Below are positions 1 to 12,800 of a stretch of 64,000 bases of DNA, piece after piece. Each line of letters begins with the position of its first letter. Within the stretch, counting starts at the first letter, position 1. Origin of the DNA: Acinetobacter sp. Marseille-Q1618 (GTDB lineage Bacteria > Pseudomonadota > Gammaproteobacteria > Pseudomonadales > Moraxellaceae); contig NZ_CADDWJ010000002.1 of NCBI RefSeq assembly GCF_902809855.1, forward strand, positions 620,001 to 684,000, in the 5' to 3' direction. The translations under genes and the position numbers were made by a program. The notes beneath the pieces were generated by a model. It saw only the letters and a program-made list of their open reading frames with translations, was not told the origin of the DNA and ran no database searches.

Positions 1-798
1 CCACTGCACATTTACACGGCGATTCGGTGCTAAGCACTGAATTAAGCCTGCTGTTTTTGCACCTACTTGGCATTGTTGGTAAATCGTGGTTGAACCATTT
101 CCTTGTAAAGAAATAATGTCTGGGTTTACCCCTTGTTGTACCAACAGTTGAGCAACAGTATTTGCACGATTGGCAGATAGTTGTTGATTATAAGCATATT
201 TACCTAAACGGTCTGCATAACCCGAAACTTCTACACGTTGTGGATTGTCTGCCTTGATTTGTTCAGCAATGCTGTATACTGAACTATAACCTTGATCAAT
301 CGCTTGTGGATCATGACGGTCAAATGCAAATAATACATTAGCATTTTTACGCTGTTTATCAACAGGATAAACTGTTTGTGGTGGCACTTGGTTATTTGCA
401 CCATAAACCATCAAACCCTGACATTCTTCACCTTTCCAATATAAATTTTCAGATAATTTATCTTTATTAAAATCTATACGTAATTGGCAACGCTTATATT
501 GATTGCTATTTGGCTGACGAATATCTAAAACATAATTCCATGTTTTTACAAAGAATAAGCCTTCATTAAATTGAGGATTACCTAAAATAAAACGGATTTG
601 ATCCTTAGTTAATCCTTTATCTAAACGAGCGACTTCATCATATTCATAACGATGTACTTGTTTTAAATAACTGTCTTTCACTTCAGGAAAAGTGATTTCT
701 TCTGGTGTGTTTTGTGGATCAATTTCAGCTGCATAAGTCAGGTTTGTCACTAGACCACTAAGCACACTGAACATCAAAATTGTGTTTAATGTTTTCAT
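1..798 (-). CDS. tpgA: TpgA-like periplasmic partner of the trimeric autotransporter (SmpA/OmlA + OmpA domains), 3' end cut by window
   Basis: The gene starts at 798 and is still open at base 1, after 266 codons. An N-terminal signal peptide ends near 'TYA' (residue ~22). Residues ~40-100 resemble a BamE/SmpA-OmlA domain ([13 protein letters not shown]). Residues ~145-266 are an OmpA-like peptidoglycan-binding domain ending [10 protein letters not shown], so only a few residues are missing. The start follows an AGAGAG ribosome site and lies 65 bp downstream of the adhesin gene on the same strand. This domain order and position match TpgA of Acinetobacter sp. Tol 5, which binds its adhesin AtaA and anchors it to peptidoglycan. 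The function here is inferred from that match. Confidence 0.85.
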   Translation of the reverse strand, partial: MKTLNTILMFSVLSGLVTNLTYAAEIDPQNTPEEITFPEVKDSYLKQVHRYEYDEVARLDKGLTKDQIRFILGNPQFNEGLFFVKTWNYVLDIRQPNSNQYKRCQLRIDFNKDKLSENLYWKGEECQGLMVYGANNQVPPQTVYPVDKQRKNANVLFAFDRHDPQAIDQGYSSVYSIAEQIKADNPQRVEVSGYADRLGKYAYNQQLSANRANTVAQLLVQQGVNPDIISLQGNGSTTIYQQCQVGAKTAGLIQCLAPNRRVNVQW

Positions 799-863
799 TT
801 ATTTATCTCTCTGAGTATAGGGAAAATAGAGGAAGATCCGAAGAACTTCCTCGTCTAGTGAAA

Positions 864-3800
864 TTAGTCAATTACACCGCTGATACCGATACGAACACTT
901 GGATCACCTTCAGTACCTGCTGCAATACCACCAGTTAATGACCAGCGACCATTATCAGCAGTTTTACGTAAGGTCACACCTACAGCGCTTTGTCCACCAT
1001 GGTAAGCAGCACCTGCCGCATAGGTATATTTACCAGGAATATACGGTGCATTTTCTAATGACATTGCTGCTGCAATACCCGCATTTGCACGTTTTTCAAC
1101 ATCATCAATACGTTGGTTCGTTGAATAGAACGCTTGTTCTAAATTATTACTTACCTGATTGATTTTGTTACCTAGCTCTTGATCTGCTTTATTTAGAGCA
1201 TCAATTGCACCACCTACATTGTTATACTTGCTGTCACCAACCGTATAAGAAGGTGCTTGTGTAAAGCTGCCTGTAATATTGTCAATTGCTGCACCACCAC
1301 CTAAGTATTCAACAACTTTTTGGTTTGTTTCGACTTTTTGTGCATGAAGCTGTGAACCATTAATCGCATCTTTTGAAGTTGCATTAATCGCACCATCTTT
1401 CACACCAGTGATCACACGATCGCCATCTTTACCAGCCATGTTAACCGTTGTACCACCTGTGTTCTTACCTACAGTGATGTCTGCTTTTGAGCCACCTGTT
1501 TGTTGTACTAAACCAAGTGAGCCATTGTTAATCTCATTTTTGATATTACTAATATCAGTCGTGTTTTGATTAACTTTCTGTTCAACATTCCACAATTGAC
1601 CGCCATTTACAGCATCTTTAGAACCTTGTGCAACTTTACCATCAGCAACATTGGTTAATGTCGTGCCTTTATCACCACCACCTAAAGTGACACTGCCTTT
1701 ATTTACAGTACCATCAGTATTTTTATCATACTGCACAGCATTGTTATTGGCTTGGTCAACTTTATTGTTAATGTTGGTAATTGCATTGTCTAATTGACCT
1801 TTGTTCACAGCATCATTGTCTTTTTGACCTGCAGCAACATTCGTAATGACTTTATTACCTGCATTAATACCTGCTGTTGTTACACTTGGACCATTTTTAA
1901 TCACAAGCCCAGTACCACCAAGTTGAACGGCTTGACCAATAGATACACCGCCAGTATTAATAATCGTATCACCAGCTTTTAATTGTTCAATGTCCAATTT
2001 CTTGTTCAATTGAACAGCTAGCTTCGCATTACCGTCTTTGTCATTGGTTTGCTTCACAGTGACATTATTATCCCCCACAAACTCAACAGATGCTTTTGGT
2101 TTAATGGTTTGTGATTGATCACCTGCTTTCACTGTCCAGCCTGCATTAGCAGTCGTATCTACATTAGTAACAGCCTTATTAAGCGCATCTAATGCATCAC
2201 CAACATTGCTTTGAGTACCGCCACCAACATTATAAGTTGGTCCTGTAATCGTACCATTTTGTTGGTCAACTTTAGCACCACCACCTAAACTGTTTACTAA
2301 GCTCTGTTGTGTAGTTGTCACTTGATGATCTACAGCTTTCAACTGTGCAACGTTTACAGCATCTGAATTCGCTGTACCCGCTGCAACACCAGTGATTTGA
2401 CGGTAAATGCCTTTACTTGCATCACCAACTGCGACAGCACCTGTTGTACTTGTGGTTTTCTTAATTGCATCGCGATCATCAGCTGTTGCCTGAGCCAATG
2501 CATAACCTGCAACATTTGCCCCTGTAGTTGCAGCAGACTTGTTACCAAGAACTACTGATCCTTCAACAGTTTGTGTTACATCATTACCCAGTACAAAAGT
2601 ATTGTCTGTCTTAACAGTATTATTATTACCTACAGAGTAACTATTATTACCATCAACTGTGCTTGGGTCACCCAATGCACCAGAGTTGTTTCCTTTGACA
2701 ATATTGCCAGTACCAATACTAATAGACTGATTGCCTAGCGCTTGTGCACCATGACCAATTGCAATCGTTGATATTCCACCGACTTTAGAACCAGAGCCTA
2801 AAACTACCGAATCTGTAGCTTGAGCAGAAGCTTGGGTATTATGACCAACAGCGACAGTACTTGTTGCTCCATCAGCAATAATAGCATTTACACCAATTGC
2901 GGTAGAGTTTTTACCTGCAGCACTTGAGTCATTGGTTTGACCAATTACACCACCTTCAACTTGTTCATCCACTGCATTGGTATGGAAATACTTAGCACCT
3001 TTAGTATTAATATTAGTTACTGTTTCAGCAATATTACGACGATCTGTCGTATTTTGTCCTGATACATTATATGTTTCAAACAACTGACTTGGCTTGCCAT
3101 CTGTGGTACCAATAATATTCGTCACATCATTTTCAATTTTTTGATTTAAGACTTTATTTAATTGGTTCACATTCACAGCATCAGTATCAGCTGTACCAGC
3201 TGCAACATTCTTGATCTGAGTGTTTCCAGCATCAATACCTTTATTTGATATTGAAACGTTTCCGACCTTCACTTGATCAAAGTTTACATTTTTCGCAGTA
3301 GCAACCGCATAGTTCGTTGAGCCATCAGCGTTCGTACCGCTTGTCACGGTAATATTATCACCTGCTGTTACAGTTGTTTTGGCTTTGTTCGCAGCAGTAT
3401 TTACATTCTTAATCGCATCATCGATGTTGGTCGCACCTGTTCCACCAATGTTTTGAACAATGTTGGTCACGTTACCTTTGTTGTCTACATACGCATCTTT
3501 ACCGACCAGATCATGAATCTGACTACCATTCACAACATCTTTCGAACCGGCACCAATTGAGCCTGCTTCAACACCCGTAATGGTATTGGTTTTGCTGTCT
3601 GTAACAACATTACCAACCGTTACCTTGTCAAATTTCACATCTTTCTTGGTAGCTACGTTGTAGTCGGTTGAACCATCTGCATTGGTTGTCGAAGTCACAG
3701 TAATGTTGTCGCCTTCGCTTACTGTTGTTTTCGATTTCTTCGCTTGGTCTGCTATCGCTTCTGCAATCGTATTGTAGCTGCCACCATTGGTTGTGAATGG

Positions 3801-6800
3801 ACCTGTGATGTTGCCTGCATTGTTGGTTACACCACCACCAATAATATTTTTGGTGCTGTCTTGTGCTGTATTTAACTGGTTACCTGTGATCGCTTCAGTT
3901 GAGCCTTTTGCAACCGTACCATCAGCTAAGCCACTGATCTTGTTCGTCGTCGCATCGGTTACAACATTGCCTACAGTGACTTTATCAAAGTTAACGTCTT
4001 TCGCTGTTGCAACGGTATAGATCGATTGTCCATCTTTACCTTTTACTTCTGAAACAGTGATGTTGTCACCTTGTTTAACTTCAGTCTTCGCAGCTTTCGC
4101 AGTGGTATTTACATTTTTGATCGCATCATCAATGTTGGTCGCACCTGTTCCACCAATGTTTTGAACAGTGTTGGTCACGTTGCCTTTGTTGTCTACATAC
4201 GCATCTTTACCAACCAAATCATGAATCTGGCTACCATTCACAACATCTTTCGAACCTGCACCAATTGAGCCTGCTTCAACACCCGTAATGGTATTGGTTT
4301 TGCTGTCTGTAACAACATTACCGACCGTCACTTTGTCAAATTTCACATCTTTCTTGGTAGCTACGTTGTAGTCGGTTGAACCATCTGCATTGGTTGTCGA
4401 AGTCACAGTAATGTTGTCGCCTTCGCTTACTGTTGTTTTCGATTTCTTCGCTTGGTCTTCTATCGCTTCTGCAATCGTATTGTAGCTGCCACCATTGGTT
4501 GTGAATGGACCCGTGATGTTGCCTGCTTTGTTGGTTACACCACCACCAATGATATTTTTGATGCTGTCTTGTGCTGTATTTAACTGGTTACCTGTGATCG
4601 CTTCAGTTGAGCCTTTTGCAACCGTACCATCAGCTAAGCCACTGATCTTATTCGTCGTCGCATCGGTTACAACATTGCCTACAGTGACTTTATCAAAGTT
4701 AACGTCTTTCGCTGTTGCAACGGTATAGATCGATTGTCCATCTTTACCTTTTGCTTCTGAAACAGTGATGTTATCACCTTGTTTAACTTCAGTCTTCGCA
4801 GCTTTCGCAGTGGTATTTACATTTTTGATCGCATCATCAATGTTGGTCGCACCTGTTCCACCAATGTTTTGAACAGTGTTGGTTACGTTGCCTTTGTTGT
4901 CTACATATGCATCTTTACCAACCAAATCATGAATCTGGCTACCATTCACAACATCTTTCGAACCTGCACCAATTGAGCCTGCTTCAACACCCGTAATGGT
5001 ATTGGTTTTGCTATCTGTAACAACATTACCGACCGTCACTTTGTCAAATTTCACATCTTTCTTGGTAGCTACGTTGTAGTCGGTTGAACCATCTGCATTG
5101 GTTGTCGAAGTCACAGTAATGTTGTCGCCTTCGCTTACTGTTGTTTTCGATTTCTTCGCTTGGTCTTCTATCGCTTCTGCAATCGTATTGTAGCTGCCAC
5201 CATTGGTTGTGAATGGACCCGTGATGTTGCCTGCTTTGTTGGTTACACCACCACCAATGATATTTTTGATGCTGTCTTGTGCTGTATTTAACTGGTTACC
5301 TGTGATCGCTTCAGTTGAGCCTTTTGCAACCGTACCATCAGCTAAGCCACTGATCTTATTCGTCGTCGCATCGGTTACAACATTGCCTACAGTGACTTTA
5401 TCAAATTTAACTTCTTTCGCAGTGGCTACAGTGAGGTCATTACCACTACGTGTAATCTTAATGTTGTCGCCATCTTTGAATTGAACTGTATCACTGGCTT
5501 TAACTGCTGAAGCAGTATCTCCATTCGCTTGCAATTTCCATGTTTGGTTTTGCAAGTTGGTGATGTCACCCGCATTTTTGGTGATGTTAGTGGTATTGGT
5601 CGCAACATTTTCGTTAGTAGCAAATAATTGGCTACCATTCACCGCATCTGTCGATGTCGCTGTTAAGTCACCTTTTGCTACATTGGTGATCTTATCACCA
5701 CCTACATCTAAACCATTCGTTGTGCTGGTCAATACTGTGCTGTTGGTCGCATCGCCAATCGTCACTTTCGGTGTAGTTACACCCGTATTGTTAATAACAG
5801 TATTACCTGTTGTAACACTACCCACTGCACCAAGATCAAGTTTGTCTGCCAATGCAATTTCTAGTTTTGCATCGTCATCCGCACCTGTTTGTTTTACAGT
5901 AATGTTGCCATTGGTACCTTTTACATCCAGTTTGCCATTCGGTCCAACGTTAGCTTGGTCAGTGCCCGAACCTGTCACATTAAAGCCAGCATTCGCTGCC
6001 GTATTGATGTTCTTAATCGCATCATCAATCGTGCTTTGGCCTGTACCGCCGATATTTGTATTGGTCAATGTACCTGTCGTCGGATTATATGCAGTTGTAC
6101 CACCGATGATGTTTTTAACACCTTCGCCTTGCGCATTTAACTGACTACCATTAATCGCATCAGTTGAAGTTTTGGATACTGTACCTGCACTGAGACCTGT
6201 GATTTTTCCGCCATCAATTACAGTGCCATCCACTGTCACTTTATCAAAGTTAACTTCTTTCGCAGTGGCTACAGTGAGGTCATTACCACTACGTGTAATC
6301 TTAATGTTGTCGCCATCTTTGAATTGAACTGTATCACTGGCTTTAACTGCTGAAGCAGTATCTCCATTCGCTTGCAATTTCCATGTTTGGTTTTGCAAGT
6401 TGGTGATGTCACCCGCATTTTTGGTGATGTTAGTGGTATTGGTCGCAACATTTTCGTTAGTAGCAAATAATTGGCTACCATTCACCGCATCTGTCGATGT
6501 CGCTGTTAAGTCACCTTTTGCTACATTGGTGATCTTATCACCACCTACATCTAAACCATTCGTTGTGCTGGTCAATACTGTGCTGTTGGTCGCATCGCCA
6601 ATCGTCACTTTCGGTGTAGTTACACCCGTATTGTTAATAACAGTATTACCTGTTGTAACACTACCCACTGCACCAAGATCAAGTTTGTCTGCCAATGCAA
6701 TTTCTAGTTTTGCATCGTCATCCGCACCTGTTTGTTTTACAGTAATGTTGCCATTGGTACCTTTTACATCCAGTTTGCCATTCGGTCCAACGTTAGCTTG

Positions 6801-9800
6801 GTCAGTGCCCGAACCTGTCACATTAAAGCCAGCATTCGCTGCCGTATTGATGTTCTTAATCGCATCATCAATCGTGCTTTGGCCTGTACCGCCGATATTT
6901 GTATTGGTCAATGTACCTGTCGTCGGATTATATGCAGTTGTACCACCGATGATGTTTTTAACACCTTCGCCTTGCGCATTTAACTGACTACCATTAATCG
7001 CATCAGTTGAAGTTTTGGATACTGTACCTGCACTGAGACCTGTGATTTTTCCGCCATCAATTACAGTGCCATCCACTGTCACTTTATCAAAGTTAACTTC
7101 TTTCGCAGTGGCTACAGTGAGGTCATTACCACTACGTGTAATCTTAATGTTGTCGCCATCTTTGAATTGAACTGTATCACTGGCTTTAACTGCTGAAGCA
7201 GTATCTCCATTCGCTTGCAATTTCCATGTTTGGTTTTGCAAGTTGGTGATGTCACCCGCATTTTTGGTGATGTTAGTGGTATTGGTCGCAACATTTTCGT
7301 TAGTAGCAAATAATTGGCTACCATTCACCGCATCTGTCGATGTCGCTGTTAAGTCACCTTTTGCTACATTGGTGATCTTATCACCACCTACATCTAAACC
7401 ATTCGTTGTGCTGGTCAATACTGTGCTGTTGGTCGCATCGCCAATCGTCACTTTCGGTGTAGTTACACCCGTATTGTTAATAACAGTATTACCTGTTGTA
7501 ACACTACCCACTGCACCAAGATCAAGTTTGTCTGCCAATGCAATTTCTAGTTTTGCATCGTCATCCGCACCTGTTTGTTTTACAGTAATGTTGCCATTGG
7601 TACCTTTTACATCCAGTTTGCCATTCGGTCCAACGTTAGCTTGGTCAGTGCCCGAACCTGTCACATTAAAGCCAGCATTCGCTGCCGTATTGATGTTCTT
7701 AATCGCATCATCAATCGTGCTTTGGCCTGTACCGCCGATATTTGTATTGGTCAATGTACCTGTCGTCGGATTATATGCAGTTGTACCACCGATGATGTTT
7801 TTAACACCTTCGCCTTGCGCATTTAACTGACTACCATTAATCGCATCAGTTGAAGTTTTGGATACTGTACCTGCACTGAGACCTGTGATTTTTCCGCCAT
7901 CAATTACAGTGCCATCCACTGTCACTTTATCAAAGTTAACTTCTTTCGCAGTGGCTACAGTGAGGTCATTACCACTACGTGTAATCTTAATGTTGTCGCC
8001 ATCTTTGAATTGAACTGTATCACTGGCTTTAACTGCTGAAGCAGTATCTCCATTCGCTTGCAATTTCCATGTTTGGTTTTGCAAGTTGGTGATGTCACCC
8101 GCATTTTTGGTGATGTTAGTGGTATTGGTCGCAACATTTTCGTTAGTAGCAAATAATTGGCTACCATTCACCGCATCTGTCGATGTCGCTGTTAAGTCAC
8201 CTTTTGCTACATTGGTGATCTTATCACCACCTACATCTAAACCATTCGTTGTGCTGGTCAATACTGTGCTGTTGGTCGCATCGCCAATCGTCACTTTCGG
8301 TGTAGTTACACCCGTATTGTTAATAACAGTATTACCTGTTGTAACACTACCCGCTGCACCAAGATCAAGTTTGTCTGCCAATGCAATTTCTAGTTTTGCA
8401 TCGTCATCCGCACCTGTTTGTTTTACAGTAATGTTGCCATTGGTACCTTTTACATCCAGTTTGCCATTCGGTCCAACGTTAGCTTGGTCAGTGCCCGAAC
8501 CTGTCACATTAAAGCCAGCATTCGCTGCCGTATTGATGTTCTTAATCGCATCATCAATCGTGCTTTGGCCTGTACCGCCGATATTTGTATTGGTCAATGT
8601 ACCTGTCGTCGGATTATATGCAGTTGTACCACCGATGATGTTTTTAACACCTTCGCCTTGCGCATTTAACTGACTACCATTAATCGCATCAGTTGAAGTT
8701 TTGGATACTGTACCTGCACTGAGACCTGTGATTTTTCCGCCATCAATTACAGTGCCATCCACTGTCACTTTATCAAAGTTAACTTCTTTCGCAGTGGCTA
8801 CAGTGAGGTCATTACCACTACGTGTAATCTTAATGTTGTCGCCATCTTTGAATTGAACTGTATCACTGGCTTTAACTGCTGAAGCAGTATCTCCATTCGC
8901 TTGCAATTTCCATGTTTGGTTTTGCAAGTTGGTGATGTCACCCGCATTTTTGGTGATGTTAGTGGTATTGGTCGCAACATTTTCGTTAGTAGCAAATAAT
9001 TGGCTACCATTCACCGCATCTGTCGATGTCGCTGTTAAGTCACCTTTTGCTACATTGGTGATCTTATCACCACCTACATCTAAACCATTCGTTGTGCTGG
9101 TCAATACTGTGCTGTTGGTCGCATCGCCAATCGTCACTTTCGGTGTAGTTACACCCGTATTGTTAATAACAGTATTACCTGTTGTAACACTACCCGCTGC
9201 ACCAAGATCAAGTTTGTCTGCCAATGCAATTTCTAGTTTTGCATCGTCATCCGCACCTGTTTGTTTTACAGTAATGTTGCCATTGGTACCTTTTACATCC
9301 AGTTTGCCATTCGGTCCAACGTTAGCTTGGTCAGTGCCCGAACCTGTCACATTAAAGCCAGCATTCGCTGCCGTATTGATGTTCTTAATCGCATCATCAA
9401 TCGTGCTTTGGCCTGTACCGCCGATATTTGTATTGGTCAATGTACCTGTCGTCGGATTATATGCAGTTGTACCACCGATGATGTTTTTAACACCTTCGCC
9501 TTGCGCATTTAACTGACTACCATTAATCGCATCAGTTGAAGTTTTGGATACTGTACCTGCACTGAGACCTGTGATTTTTCCGCCATCAATTACAGTGCCA
9601 TCCACTGTCACTTTATCAAAGTTAACTTCTTTCGCAGTGGCTACAGTGAGGTCATTACCACTACGTGTAATCTTAATGTTGTCGCCATCTTTGAATTGAA
9701 CTGTATCACTGGCTTTAACTGCTGAAGCAGTATCTCCATTCGCTTGCAATTTCCATGTTTGGTTTTGCAAGTTGGTGATGTCACCCGCATTTTTGGTGAT

Positions 9801-12800
9801 GTTAGTGGTATTGGTCGCAACATTTTCGTTAGTAGCAAATAATTGGCTACCATTCACCGCATCTGTCGATGTCGCTGTTAAGTCACCTTTTGCTACATTG
9901 GTGATCTTATCACCACCTACATCTAAACCATTCGTTGTGCTGGTCAATACTGTGCTGTTGGTCGCATCGCCAATCGTCACTTTCGGTGTAGTTACACCCG
10001 TATTGTTAATAACAGTATTACCTGTTGTAACACTACCCGCTGCACCAAGATCAAGTTTGTCTGCCAATGCAATTTCTAGTTTTGCATCGTCATCCGCACC
10101 TGTTTGTTTTACAGTAATGTTGCCATTGGTACCTTTTACATCCAGTTTGCCATTCGGTCCAACGTTAGCTTGGTCAGTGCCCGAACCTGTCACATTAAAG
10201 CCAGCATTCGCTGCCGTATTGATGTTCTTAATCGCATCATCAATCGTGCTTTGGCCTGTACCGCCGATATTTGTATTGGTCAATGTACCTGTCGTCGGAT
10301 TATATGCAGTTGTACCACCGATGATGTTTTTAACACCTTCGCCTTGCGCATTTAACTGACTACCATTAATCGCATCAGTTGAAGTTTTGGATACTGTACC
10401 TGCACTGAGACCTGTGATTTTTCCGCCATCAATTACAGTGCCATCCACTGTCACTTTATCAAAGTTAACTTCTTTCGCAGTGGCTACAGTGAGGTCATTA
10501 CCACTACGTGTAATCTTAATGTTGTCGCCATCTTTGAATTGAACTGTATCACTGGCTTTAACTGCTGAAGCAGTATCTCCATTCGCTTGCAATTTCCATG
10601 TTTGGTTTTGCAAGTTGGTGATGTCACCCGCATTTTTGGTGATGTTAGTGGTATTGGTCGCAACATTTTCGTTAGTAGCAAATAATTGGCTACCATTCAC
10701 CGCATCTGTCGATGTCGCTGTTAAGTCACCTTTTGCTACATTGGTGATCTTATCACCACCTACATCTAAACCATTCGTTGTGCTGGTCAATACTGTGCTG
10801 TTGGTCGCATCGCCAATCGTCACTTTCGGTGTAGTTACACCCGTATTGTTAATAACAGTATTACCTGTTGTAACACTACCCACTGCACCAAGATCAAGTT
10901 TGTCTGCCAATGCAATTTCTAGTTTTGCATCGTCATCCGCACCTGTTTGTTTTACAGTAATGTTGCCATTGGTACCTTTTACATCCAGTTTGCCATTCGG
11001 TCCAACGTTAGCTTGGTCAGTGCCCGAACCTGTCACATTAAAGCCAGCATTCGCTGCCGTATTGATGTTCTTAATCGCATCATCAATCGTGCTTTGGCCT
11101 GTACCGCCGATATTTGTATTGGTCAATGTACCTGTCGTCGGATTATATGCAGTTGTACCACCGATGATGTTTTTAACACCTTCGCCTTGCGCATTTAACT
11201 GACTACCATTAATCGCATCAGTTGAAGTTTTGGATACTGTACCTGCACTGAGACCTGTGATTTTTCCGCCATCAATTACAGTGCCATCCACTGTCACTTT
11301 ATCAAAGTTAACTTCTTTCGCAGTGGCTACAGTGAGGTCATTACCACTACGTGTAATCTTAATGTTGTCGCCATCTTTGAATTGAACTGTATCACTGGCT
11401 TTAACTGCTGAAGCAGTATCTCCATTCGCTTGCAATTTCCATGTTTGGTTTTGCAAGTTGGTGATGTCACCCGCATTTTTGGTGATGTTAGTGGTATTGG
11501 TCGCAACATTTTCGTTAGTAGCAAATAATTGGCTACCATTCACCGCATCTGTCGATGTCGCTGTTAAGTCACCTTTTGCTACATTGGTGATCTTATCACC
11601 ACCTACATCTAAACCATTCGTTGTGCTGGTCAATACTGTGCTGTTGGTCGCATCGCCAATCGTCACTTTCGGTGTAGTTACACCCGTATTGTTAATAACA
11701 GTATTACCTGTTGTAACACTACCCACTGCACCAAGATCAAGTTTGTCTGCCAATGCAATTTCTAGTTTTGCATCGTCATCCGCACCTGTTTGTTTTACAG
11801 TAATGTTGCCATTGGTACCTTTTACATCCAGTTTGCCATTCGGTCCAACGTTAGCTTGGTCAGTGCCCGAACCTGTCACATTAAAGCCAGCATTCGCTGC
11901 CGTATTGATGTTCTTAATCGCATCATCAATCGTGCTTTGGCCTGTACCGCCGATATTTGTATTGGTCAATGTACCTGTCGTCGGATTATATGCAGTTGTA
12001 CCACCGATGATGTTTTTAACACCTTCGCCTTGCGCATTTAACTGACTACCATTAATCGCATCAGTTGAAGTTTTGGATACTGTACCTGCACTGAGACCTG
12101 TGATTTTTCCGCCATCAATTACAGTGCCATCCACTGTCACTTTATCAAAGTTAACTTCTTTCGCAGTGGCTACAGTGAGGTCATTACCACTACGTGTAAT
12201 CTTAATGTTGTCGCCATCTTTGAATTGAACTGTATCACTGGCTTTAACTGCTGAAGCAGTATCTCCATTCGCTTGCAATTTCCATGTTTGGTTTTGCAAG
12301 TTGGTGATGTCACCCGCATTTTTGGTGATGTTAGTGGTATTGGTCGCAACATTTTCGTTAGTAGCAAATAATTGGCTACCATTCACCGCATCTGTCGATG
12401 TCGCTGTTAAGTCACCTTTTGCTACATTGGTGATCTTATCACCACCTACATCTAAACCATTCGTTGTGCTGGTCAATACTGTGCTGTTGGTCGCATCGCC
12501 AATCGTCACTTTCGGTGTAGTTACACCCGTATTGTTAATAACAGTATTACCTGTTGTAACACTACCCACTGCACCAAGATCAAGTTTGTCTGCCAATGCA
12601 ATTTCTAGTTTTGCATCGTCATCCGCACCTGTTTGTTTTACAGTAATGTTGCCATTGGTACCTTTTACATCCAGTTTGCCATTCGGTCCAACGTTAGCTT
12701 GGTCAGTGCCCGAACCTGTCACATTAAAGCCAGCATTCGCTGCCGTATTGATGTTCTTAATCGCATCATCAATCGTGCTTTGGCCTGTACCGCCGATATT

